Assembly: GCF_900188115.1 (NCBI RefSeq)
Contig: NZ_FZNW01000015.1
Coordinates: 62,001-126,000, forward strand
Length of the DNA stretch: 64,000 nucleotides
Reading direction: 5' to 3'
Origin: Haloechinothrix alba
Lineage (GTDB): Bacteria; Actinomycetota; Actinomycetes; Mycobacteriales; Pseudonocardiaceae
Numbering within the stretch: position 1 is the first letter of the stretch; each line of letters opens with the position of its first letter. The translations under genes and the position numbers were made by a program. This document shows positions 57,158 to 64,000 of the stretch, one piece after another. The notes under the pieces are model-generated. The model did no database searches and was not told the DNA's origin. It saw only the letters and a program-made list of their open reading frames with translations.

Positions 57158-57769
57158 ATGCCTACTCCAACCAAGGGCCGCCGTCTCGGCGGGTCACCGT
57201 CCCACGAGAAGTTGATGATGGCGAACTTGGCGACCTCCCTGTTCGAGCACGGTCGGATCACCACGACCGAGGCCAAGGCGAAGCGGGTTCGTCCTCTGGC
57301 GGAGAAGCTGATCACCAAGGCGAAGAACGGTGATCTGCACAATCGCCGCCAGATCCAGAAGGTGATCCGCAACAAGTCGGTTGTGCACAAGCTGATGGCT
57401 GAGATCGGCCCGTTCTACGAAGACCGTAACGGCGGGTATACCCGGATCACGCGGACGCCGCCTCGGCAAGGTGACAACGCCCCGATGGCTGTCATCGAGC
57501 TGGTGTCCGAGAAGACGGTGACGTCGGAGGCCGAGAAGGCCCGCGGCACGAAGTTCGCCAAGGATCAGCCTGCTGACGAGGCGAAGGCGGCCGGACACGC
57601 TGCCGCGGACGCGGCACTCGCGGAGTCGGCCGACGAGGCCGGTTCGGCGGGGGAGTCGGACGGTGACGATGCGCCTGAGGCGAACACGTCCGAGTCCGAT
57701 GCGACCGGCGCGGAGAACACCTCCCCGGAAGAGTCCGAGGAGGGCGAGAACAAGAAGGACGAGTCCTGA
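57158..57769 (+). CDS. rplQ: 50S ribosomal protein L17, with a long acidic tail
   Basis: L17 core (about 1-120, [22 protein letters not shown] start) followed by about 80 residues of Ala/Glu/Ser/Asp-rich sequence, giving 203 residues against 127 in E. coli. The tail resembles the acidic extensions of other high-GC bacteria. Starts at ATG directly after the rpoA stop. A terminator hairpin begins 19 bases after its stop. Confidence 0.95.
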   Translation: MPTPTKGRRLGGSPSHEKLMMANLATSLFEHGRITTTEAKAKRVRPLAEKLITKAKNGDLHNRRQIQKVIRNKSVVHKLMAEIGPFYEDRNGGYTRITRTPPRQGDNAPMAVIELVSEKTVTSEAEKARGTKFAKDQPADEAKAAGHAAADAALAESADEAGSAGESDGDDAPEANTSESDATGAENTSPEESEEGENKKDES

Positions 57770-57787
57770 CAACTGACGGACTTGCCC

Positions 57788-57830
57788 CGGACGAGCCCGC
57801 CGCCCCGGATGGGGCCGGCGGGCTCGTCCG
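57788..57830 (+). terminator. Terminator after rplQ, overlapping the start of truA
   Basis: A 15-bp stem (CGGACGAGCCCGCCG with its complement) plus an inner CCCC/GGGG helix and loop GGAT, with one bulged C, followed by TTT. It lies between the rplQ stop and the TTG start of truA. Confidence 0.8.
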
Positions 57831-57831
57831 T

Positions 57832-58680
57832 TTGCGGCTGGATATTCGTTACGACGGCACAGCGTTCTCGGGTTGGGCCAAGCAGCCGCGGCTACGCACG
57901 GTCCAGGGAGTTGTGGAGGACGCGCTGGCCAAGCACCCTCCTGGCGCTTCGGTCCCCGGCTCGATCGTCGTCGCTGGCCGTACCGATGCCGGCGTGCACG
58001 CAACCGGCCAGGTCGCACACGTCGATGTCGCCTCCCTGGCCCCGGGATCGACGTTTCGCGGGCTAAACGTGGACACGCGGGGCGTACCGGAGCTTGAGCG
58101 CGTGCGGCACCGGTGGAATCGGTACGTAGCTGCGGATGTCCGCGTGACAGCGATCGAAGTCGCTCCTGGCGGCTTCGATGCGCGATTCTCAGCCGTTCGA
58201 CGGCACTACCGTTACCGGGTTTCGGATGCCCCTTGGGGTGTCGATCCGCTATGTCGAATCGACACGTTGACGTGGCCGAAACCGCTGGACGTGGATCGGA
58301 TGAACCGGGCAGCCGACGGGCTTGTCGGGCTCAACGATTTCGCCGCTTTCTGCAAGCAGCGTGAAGGCGCGACGACGATCCGAGAGCTGCAGCAACTCTC
58401 ATGGCAACGTGTAGGGGATCATGTCATCGAGGCGACCGTCTCTGCGGACGCGTTCTGTCACTCCATGGTGCGCAGTCTCGTCGGTGCGTCGCTCCTCGTC
58501 GGTGATGGTCGGCGCGCTGTGAACTGGCCGGCGGAACTGCTTCAGAAAGGGGAACGCAGTAGCGCTGTCGCCCCGGCCCATGGTCTTACGATGACCGGGG
58601 TTGATTACCCGGACAACGATTCGCTCGCAGCTCGAGCCGAAGCAAGCCGCCGGATGCGCTCGCTCGGCGACGGACGTTGA
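57832..58680 (+). CDS. truA: tRNA pseudouridine synthase A
   Basis: Makes pseudouridine at positions 38-40 in tRNA anticodon arms. 282 residues from TTG 57832; the catalytic Asp is at about residue 52 in GRTDAGVHA, and DAFCHSMVRSLVG is also present. Start is uncertain: a CTG at 57766 overlaps the rplQ stop (CTGA) after AAGAAGGACG and would add 22 residues ([14 protein letters not shown]...), while TTG lacks a site. The rplQ terminator falls between them. Converges on the next gene with a two-base gap. A palindrome family member lies inside its coding sequence. Confidence 0.9.
   Translation: MRLDIRYDGTAFSGWAKQPRLRTVQGVVEDALAKHPPGASVPGSIVVAGRTDAGVHATGQVAHVDVASLAPGSTFRGLNVDTRGVPELERVRHRWNRYVAADVRVTAIEVAPGGFDARFSAVRRHYRYRVSDAPWGVDPLCRIDTLTWPKPLDVDRMNRAADGLVGLNDFAAFCKQREGATTIRELQQLSWQRVGDHVIEATVSADAFCHSMVRSLVGASLLVGDGRRAVNWPAELLQKGERSSAVAPAHGLTMTGVDYPDNDSLAARAEASRRMRSLGDGR
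58051..58070. repeat. Palindromic element, family member 3, inside truA
   Basis: ACGTTTCGC GG GCTAAACGT: 9-bp arms with one mismatch, within the truA reading frame. Same core as the other members. Confidence 0.65.
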
Positions 58681-58682
58681 GC

Positions 58683-59591
58683 CTATCCTGCTGGTCGCGT
58701 CGCCTGTACACGTCGAATCTCGTCGAGCAGGCCAGGTACGTCGGTGGCAAGGCGTTCGGCTGTCACGACGACGGTCCGCCACCCCGCCAGCTTCAACCGT
58801 GCGCGGCGTAGTCGATCCTGTCGCTGCTGCGCCGGATGATCGTGCCATCGACCGTCGTACTCCACCGCGATTCTGTCCGAGACCAGTGCGAGATCGAGTC
58901 GCGCTACGAAGCGACCGTTGAACCGTACTACGTATTGTGGACGCGGATTGAGCCCGCCGTAGTACAAGACGACGCGAAGATCCGACTCCGGCGGCGATTC
59001 GGCCCGAGCGTCGGTGAGTTCGAGTGCGGCTCGGGCAAGCCTGATCCCGCGGTTGCGGCGACAGCGGAAGTACCGGAACAGTGCGCTGCGTCGCACGTGA
59101 CCGGAACGCAGGAAGGCGTCGAGGTCCGGAACTGCGAACCGCACCCTGCGTACCCAACCGTGCCGTCGCGGGGAAAGTCGAAGGACGAGGTCCAGAGCGA
59201 TTCGCCGTGCGCGAGCCAGTCTGATTCCGCACCATGACTTGGAATCCTTGCGACTTGTTTCCGTTCTACGAACGTGAATTCCCTGTACGGGGCCGAAACG
59301 ATGTTTCTCGGGAACGATGATCTCGACCGGATCGTGCGGCCTGGCGAGGTGTACACCACGTACAGTCGCGGCCGAACGGCCGGTGAGAATCGCTTGCTGC
59401 GGTGCGATGAGAGCAGCCCCTCGGCATCGGAGCTCATGCGTAACCGGCAGATGCGCGGGCGCGTAGACGTCTTGGAAAAGACGACGGTACTTGCTACTGC
59501 GCAGCTGAGACTCTGTGATCATCCCGGCGCGCCGCGCCGCTGAACCACGGAAGACGTCGTTGAGATTCGGTGTACCGGAGAAGTTCGACAC
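58683..59591 (-). CDS. DUF559-type protein with an N-terminal AbiEi-like region
   Basis: The 302-residue protein has an N-terminal region of about 100 residues resembling the winged-helix part of AbiEi-type antitoxins (RRAGMITESQLRSSKYRRLFQDVY), and a C-terminal domain with the Vsr-like pattern DLALVSDRIAVEYDGRWHD, then a conserved Q-x3-D-x3-R-x4-L-x2-GW segment. Proteins of this type are common, variable and of unclear role in actinobacteria; a nuclease activity is possible but not shown. It is on the minus strand, converging with truA (gap of two bases). Confidence 0.75.
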   Translation of the reverse strand: MSNFSGTPNLNDVFRGSAARRAGMITESQLRSSKYRRLFQDVYAPAHLPVTHELRCRGAALIAPQQAILTGRSAATVRGVHLARPHDPVEIIVPEKHRFGPVQGIHVRRTETSRKDSKSWCGIRLARARRIALDLVLRLSPRRHGWVRRVRFAVPDLDAFLRSGHVRRSALFRYFRCRRNRGIRLARAALELTDARAESPPESDLRVVLYYGGLNPRPQYVVRFNGRFVARLDLALVSDRIAVEYDGRWHDHPAQQRQDRLRRARLKLAGWRTVVVTAERLATDVPGLLDEIRRVQATRPAG

Positions 59592-59702
59592 GAAACCAAC
59601 GTGCAGCTGCAGCTCGATACCTGCAAGTAATCATTTGCACCGACGTGCCGTTCGTACAAGAAACTTCCTGATCGCACCCGTCCGAGCGAAGATTCGTTGC
59701 CT

Positions 59703-59726
59703 CACCGTCACCGTCACCGTCACCGT
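59703..59726 (+). repeat. Tandem repeat (CACCGT x4)
   Basis: Four copies of a 6-base unit in the gap between the DUF559 gene and the next leftward gene, just beside palindrome member 4. No coding frame is supported here. Confidence 0.85.
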
Positions 59727-59735
59727 CGCCGGGTG

Positions 59736-59773
59736 CGGCTGGGCGCGTTTCGCGGGCAAAACGCGCCCAGCCG
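59736..59773. repeat. Palindromic element, family member 4, probable terminator
   Basis: 18-bp arms with one mismatch (left arm CGGCTGGGCGCGTTTCGC) around GG. It is the largest member of the family and lies 60 bases downstream of the leftward gene ending at 59833, where a terminator is expected. Confidence 0.8.
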
Positions 59774-59832
59774 GGCGCGCGCGTGCTCGTTGTGGCGAGT
59801 TCGTCGGTGGTGTGACGCGAGAATGATCGCGA

Positions 59833-60555
59833 TCAATCGCCGCGGCGGATGGGCCCCAGTATCTGCTGCTCCTGCTGTGTTGTTACCAACCGGATGGGGC
59901 GCCAGATGTTGCGGCCCAGGGTGATTACCTGATCGTCCTTGAGGGTGGTCAGCTGGTGCACCATTTGTGGCGGCAATGACCACATGCGCGCGGCCAGTTC
60001 AGCCTGCCCGGAAGGAAGTCGTTGCATCAGAACCAGATCCGATGCGTTGGCTGTCGAGCTGGCTTGTGGATGTAGGTAGGGCAGCACGTAGACAGTGGTC
60101 TGCCACGGCGATCTGGGCGGGAACAGTTCCTGCGGGGTCGGGCCGCCGTCATGCATGACCAGAAGGGGGGCGTTCTCGGATGGGCGCGGTAGCTCCACAG
60201 GAGATAGTCTCCTGATCTGCACGTGTGGCGAAGGTCGTCCGTCCGCCTGAGTGCCGGCCGCCTGTTTCACGACCTGCCACGCTGCAGGCCGCCCCGTTGC
60301 GATGACGATCCACGCCCCGACCGCCATAGCTCGCATCGCCACCTGCCTGGCCAGGTAGAGCCCACCGACCAGCACGATTCGGGTAGGTGTCGCGCGCAGG
60401 GCCGACACGGTCAGCGGCTCGCCATTCATGCCCGATCCGAGAACGATTCCGCCGCGATCCCCGGAGGGACTGATCGCGTCAAGAAGCTCGGGGTCGACGA
60501 CGAACTCGGGTGCGACCTCGGACGTCTTGGTTGTGTCACGCACGCGAGTGCTCAC
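59833..60555 (-). CDS. Type VII secretion-associated protein of unknown function
   Basis: A 240-residue protein not recognised by name. It has short hydrophobic stretches in the first third and no clear signal peptide. Its start overlaps the eccE stop (ATGA), so it is translated together with eccE. Its C-terminus is WRPIRLVTTQQEQQILGPIRRGD. Partner genes of eccE vary between type VII loci, so a link with the secretion complex is inferred from context only. Confidence 0.6.
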   Translation of the reverse strand: MSTRVRDTTKTSEVAPEFVVDPELLDAISPSGDRGGIVLGSGMNGEPLTVSALRATPTRIVLVGGLYLARQVAMRAMAVGAWIVIATGRPAAWQVVKQAAGTQADGRPSPHVQIRRLSPVELPRPSENAPLLVMHDGGPTPQELFPPRSPWQTTVYVLPYLHPQASSTANASDLVLMQRLPSGQAELAARMWSLPPQMVHQLTTLKDDQVITLGRNIWRPIRLVTTQQEQQILGPIRRGD

Positions 60556-62147
60556 GCCGTACCTCCCATCGGCAGGGTCGCTGCGAACCCGGAGAGCTGG
60601 AGTCCGTGCAGCGACGTCAACGAGAATCCGAGTCGCCCGGATACGCCGGTCAACCGCTGATCCGCTGCTTCGAGCTCACGTGGGTTGCGAGCGCTGACCC
60701 TGATCAGCCCGCGCAAACCGACCTGCCCTTCATCCGGCGCGGGTGAGATCGAGAGCGTCACCGTAGACGACAGGGCGCGCACGCTGGTGAGCGCGTTGAG
60801 GGTGTTTGTGATCCTGCCCTTCGGCCACCCCGTGATTGCGTAGCTCGCATGCCCGACACCGGCCGCTGTGACGCCGTCCCAGCGCTCATGCAGCTTCACC
60901 GGGTCACCGGACGCGGCGGCGGCGCTGAGTTCGGCACCGGACACTCCGGAGCGCAGCAACTCGTCCGGGTCGAGCGGACGGGTTGGTATGTCGCGAGCGT
61001 CGAGGGCGTTGCGGACACGGGAGAGGGCGCCGATCAGGGCGCGGTGGGCACCGACGACACCGCCGCCCCGTTCGCGAATGGCTGCGGGGCAGCGACGCGG
61101 GTCGAGTCGTACGGCGATCCACGTGGTGCGGCGAGCAGCAGCGGGCAGCGGCCCGAGTACCTCCATGTAGGCGGCGAGGGCCGGCGAGTCCGAAGGCAGT
61201 GCGTTGCTACCCGGATAGCAGTGCCAGAGCACCTTGATGGAGTCCAACACGACCCCCCGGTCCTCGAGGCAGGGGGCCAGCGACGACAGGGGCAGGCTCG
61301 GCGCGTCTCCGGCGGTGGAGACGAGGGCGGGAGTGGGTTCGACCAGTAGAACGGCCGTCCACACACCGTCATGCCAGGCGAGACCGACCGACCGGCCGTC
61401 GTGGTCGGTGCCCTGGGCGACGAACAGGTCGGGAATGGCCAAGCGCAGGAGGTTGACCCGTGGGTCGTTTCCGCCGATGACCGAATCATCCTCGTCGGCT
61501 TCCTCGGCGATGTCTTCGAGGCTCGCTTGCGCTACCGGCGTGGTCGTCCGCTCGTGTGGCCGGAACCGGAAACGAGTCGTGCGCCCGAGCCAATGCGTGA
61601 ACCACTGACCTTTCACGCGTAGGAACGTGATGACGAGTGCCACTAGCAGCACTCCGAGCCCCACGTACAGCAGGGACTCGTCGATGGCGATGAGGACGAG
61701 ACCGATGGCCAGACCGACCTCGAGAACAATGAGGTTGATCACAGGCAGGCCGAGCAGGTTCCTGCTGGTGTTGCGGCGGCGTGCCGTAGAGCTGACGTAC
61801 GCGGCTCCGCTGTTCTCCGACGCAGGTTCGTCCCCGCCGGGCTGCGGAGCCGGGCCTCCTGGGCCACCCGGACCACCAGGTCCGCCCGGGCCACCAGGGC
61901 CGCGGGGCGGTCCGGCGGTACCGCCGGGGCCTCCCGGAGGCGGCGGTACCGGCCTGCTGTGCGGATGCGCCCCGCCACCAGGTGGGTGTGGGCCACCGGG
62001 AGCGACCGGGCGCCCAGGCGCGGCCGGTCGGGGCGGCGTGCCGCTCGGTGCACCCTCCCTGCCCGGCGGGGGGCCGGGAGGGCGACCACCGGGTTGTTGC
62101 GGCCCCGGATTTGGCCCGGTCGGGCGTGGAGGAGTGCTGACGGACAT
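60552..62147 (-). CDS. eccE: Type VII secretion protein EccE
   Basis: The 531-residue protein has a Pro/Gly-rich disordered N-terminal region (about 1-118), two adjacent membrane helices (about 133-175, NLIVLEVGLAIGLVLI and LLYVGLGVLLVALVITFL) and an EccE-type cytoplasmic/periplasmic domain with FRFRPHE near 195. In ESX complexes EccE stabilises the periphery of the EccBCDE membrane core. It is divergent from eccB with 152 bases between, which should contain both promoters. Confidence 0.8.
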   Translation of the reverse strand: MSVSTPPRPTGPNPGPQQPGGRPPGPPPGREGAPSGTPPRPAAPGRPVAPGGPHPPGGGAHPHSRPVPPPPGGPGGTAGPPRGPGGPGGPGGPGGPGGPAPQPGGDEPASENSGAAYVSSTARRRNTSRNLLGLPVINLIVLEVGLAIGLVLIAIDESLLYVGLGVLLVALVITFLRVKGQWFTHWLGRTTRFRFRPHERTTTPVAQASLEDIAEEADEDDSVIGGNDPRVNLLRLAIPDLFVAQGTDHDGRSVGLAWHDGVWTAVLLVEPTPALVSTAGDAPSLPLSSLAPCLEDRGVVLDSIKVLWHCYPGSNALPSDSPALAAYMEVLGPLPAAARRTTWIAVRLDPRRCPAAIRERGGGVVGAHRALIGALSRVRNALDARDIPTRPLDPDELLRSGVSGAELSAAAASGDPVKLHERWDGVTAAGVGHASYAITGWPKGRITNTLNALTSVRALSSTVTLSISPAPDEGQVGLRGLIRVSARNPRELEAADQRLTGVSGRLGFSLTSLHGLQLSGFAATLPMGGTA

Positions 62148-62299
62148 CCGTTCGATCTCTTCCCCTCATGTGTGCTGCCGAAGCTTGCTGGCCCCGCGAG
62201 TGTGCAGACTATCGCTCATTGGTAGAAAACCAACATGGACGGTCTGCGTACGGCTATCGTGCGGAACCGTACCTCGACTGGGAGGGCTGTAGGTCCGTA

Positions 62300-63898
62300 A
62301 TGCCATCGAATCCGACAACCAAGTCTCAGGTCCAGGCGTACCGCTTCGTGCTGCGTCGGATGCAGTCGGCGCTCGTCCGCAAGGACGCCGTGATGCTGCA
62401 CGACCCGCTCCGTACACACAATCGTGCGACGGGCGTCGGAGTTGTCATCGCTGCCCTCGGCCTTCTCGGGTTCTTGATCTTCGGTATTCTTCGGCCGTCG
62501 CCACAGCCCCCGAACGAGGGCATCGTCATCGGTGAGGAGTCCGGCCAGGTCTATGTCAAGACCGCCGCGACCGATGAGGCGCCGGAGATGCTGATTCCCA
62601 CGTTCAATGTCTCCTCAGCTCGGTTGCTGTTGATGGCGCGCCAGGACGGCGACGACGCGCAGGGCGGAGGCGATGGTTCCGTGGAAGCCGTCGAGCCCGA
62701 GGTCGTACCGGACGACAGGTTGGAGGGCATCGAGCGCGGGAGGATGCACGGCATTCCGGACGGGCCCCCACTGATCCCGGAAGAAGATCAGTACATCTCC
62801 GACGACTGGGCCGTGTGCGACAACATCGACTTCCGCAACGATCTCACGCCGTCTGAGGCGATGGAGCAGGCCGAGCGGGAGACCGCGGTGCTGGCCGGCG
62901 TATCCGATCTCGGTAGGGAACTCGGCGGCGACGAGGCGATCCTGGCGTCCGGGGACGACGGCAACGACTACCTGATCTACCGCCCGCAGGAGGATCCGAA
63001 CAGGCCTTCCGACATGGTGCGCGCACGGGTCGATCTCGACGAGCCATCGGTCGAGACGGCGCTCAAGCTCGGTGACCACGAGCCGCGCAGCATGTCCATG
63101 GGCGTGCTCAACGCCATTCCCGAGGTGAACTCCCTGGAAGCTCCTCGTATCCCGGACCATGGCGAGCCCAGCGAGTTCGACCTTGGTGACCTGCGGGTCG
63201 GCGACGTGTTCGTCGTGCACCGCGCGGATGGTGAGGAGTTCTTCGTCTTGCTCAGGGAAGGACCCCAGCGAGTTTCCAAGGCCGTCGCCGACATGATTCG
63301 GTTCGAGGAGTCGCTGGATGCCGATCCGATCGATCCGGTAAAGGCCTCGCAGGTTGCTGAGGTGGATCACGTTCACGAGCTCGACGTGGAGGATTACCCG
63401 GCCGAGGTGCCGACGGTACTGGATCCGATGAAGGGGCACGCGACGATGTGCCTCGGCTGGACCCTCCGTGGCGACGGCGACGATCAGGACGAACGCACAG
63501 CCGTGTTCGTCGGTAACGAGATGCCGCTACCGGAGGATGAGGACGGTACACGGTTCCGGATGTTGGATGTGGGCCAGGCGAACCCGGACGGCACGCGCCT
63601 CGACGGGTTCTTCATGCCTCCGGGGCACGCGGCGCCTGTCCGTGCCGCTACGTCGAAGGATTCCTTCGAGTCCGGGCCGATCTACCTCATCTCAGATCAC
63701 GGCCTTCGCTACGGCATTCCCGACCAGGAGACGGCAGCGCACCTGGGGGTTCCGGAACAGCGGCCTGCGCCGGACGCGATCGTGCGGTTGCTGCCGACCG
63801 GTTCGTCGCTGAACCCGCAGGATGCGATGCGGACGTTCGACTCCGTCCCGGTGGACCCGGACGCCGGATCCTACGAGGAGGACAGCGAAGACGGCTGA
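62300..63898 (+). CDS. eccB: Type VII secretion protein EccB
   Basis: A membrane-core subunit with a large periplasmic domain. The 532-residue protein starts with KSQVQAYRFVLRRMQSALVRKDAVM, a standard EccB cytoplasmic motif, then one membrane helix (about 50-70) and the periplasmic region of repeat domains. Two cysteines (VCDNI and MCLGW) are placed to form the disulfide seen in this family. GGAGGG at 62281 precedes the ATG; a longer frame is open upstream. Confidence 0.88.
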   Translation: MPSNPTTKSQVQAYRFVLRRMQSALVRKDAVMLHDPLRTHNRATGVGVVIAALGLLGFLIFGILRPSPQPPNEGIVIGEESGQVYVKTAATDEAPEMLIPTFNVSSARLLLMARQDGDDAQGGGDGSVEAVEPEVVPDDRLEGIERGRMHGIPDGPPLIPEEDQYISDDWAVCDNIDFRNDLTPSEAMEQAERETAVLAGVSDLGRELGGDEAILASGDDGNDYLIYRPQEDPNRPSDMVRARVDLDEPSVETALKLGDHEPRSMSMGVLNAIPEVNSLEAPRIPDHGEPSEFDLGDLRVGDVFVVHRADGEEFFVLLREGPQRVSKAVADMIRFEESLDADPIDPVKASQVAEVDHVHELDVEDYPAEVPTVLDPMKGHATMCLGWTLRGDGDDQDERTAVFVGNEMPLPEDEDGTRFRMLDVGQANPDGTRLDGFFMPPGHAAPVRAATSKDSFESGPIYLISDHGLRYGIPDQETAAHLGVPEQRPAPDAIVRLLPTGSSLNPQDAMRTFDSVPVDPDAGSYEEDSEDG

Positions 63899-63967
63899 CC
63901 AAGACATTTCCTGGCGGCCTTCAGCCTTGCCGACGACCACTCCCGTTCCGTTACGCGCAGGTGATGC

Positions 63968-64000
63968 GTGAGCGCAGCCACCCTGCCCGCGTGTGCCCCG
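63968..64000 (+). CDS. Possible start of a further gene, cut by the window end
   Basis: A GTG at 63968 with AGGTGA upstream begins a frame open to the window end (MSAATLPACAP). The remaining 69 bases after eccB show nothing else. In type VII loci a mycosin or EccD gene could follow, but the fragment is too short to say. Confidence 0.25.
   Translation, partial: MSAATLPACAP

Noticed and set aside
59703-59726. A CRISPR-like array from the CACCGT repeats
   Set aside because: The unit is 6 bases, directly tandem, with no spacers.

Overview
The window is a high-GC actinobacterial chromosome segment, most like the family Pseudonocardiaceae (the Amycolatopsis/Saccharomonospora/Prauserella side). 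The reasons are the Mycobacterium-like order tRNA-Thr, tRNA-Met, rpmG, hadA, hadB ... tRNA-Trp, secE, nusG, rplKA, rplJL, the mkl gene between rplL and rpoB, frequent GTG/TTG starts, an SsgA-like protein, an mce operon and type VII secretion genes. The genus is an inference from gene order and protein style, not a database result.

Layout. 1-2.8 kb: a membrane GAF-GGDEF-EAL protein. 2.9-6.1 kb: three tRNAs, rpmG, two MaoC-type dehydratase subunits, and an opposing aspartate aminotransferase separated from them by a strong bidirectional hairpin. 6.2-11.4 kb: secE-nusG-rplK-rplA and rplJ-rplL, split by an opposing membrane-protein gene; rplJ has an L10-type leader. 11.8-23.8 kb: a complete mce lipid-transport operon (mkl, two YrbE permeases, mceA-F, two Mce-associated proteins). 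24.2-31.7 kb: rpoB-rpoC. 31.8-35.4 kb, minus strand: an SsgA-like gene and a four-gene cassette (YbaB-like, EspC-like, WXG100-like, unknown membrane protein). 35.8-40.1 kb: rpsL-rpsG-fusA-tuf, ended by two tandem hairpins. 40.5-50.4 kb: the S10-spc ribosomal operon, rpsJ to rplO. 50.8-53.5 kb: secY-adk-map. 53.8-58.7 kb: infA-rpmJ-rpsM-(small ORF)-rpsK-rpsD-rpoA-rplQ-truA. 58.7-64 kb: a DUF559 protein, then eccE with a partner gene on the minus strand, and eccB on the plus strand.

How it fits together. Most of the window is the translation/transcription/secretion core. Accessory modules sit in the seams between core operons: the mce operon, the type VII cassette, SsgA-like, the rplA-rplJ insert and DUF559/ecc. 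The type VII pieces are in two places: substrate-like genes near rpsL, and the membrane parts EccB/EccE about 25 kb away.

Most notable for follow-up: a family of four related palindromes with core CGTTTnGCnnGCnAAACG; an unrecognised 51-61 codon ORF between rpsM and rpsK; a terminator hairpin that overlaps the start of truA; two mutually exclusive hairpins between hadB and the aminotransferase; a motif shared by the rpsL and rpsJ leaders; the type VII-like cassette; and an intact mce operon at the locus where mycobacteria keep only mkl.
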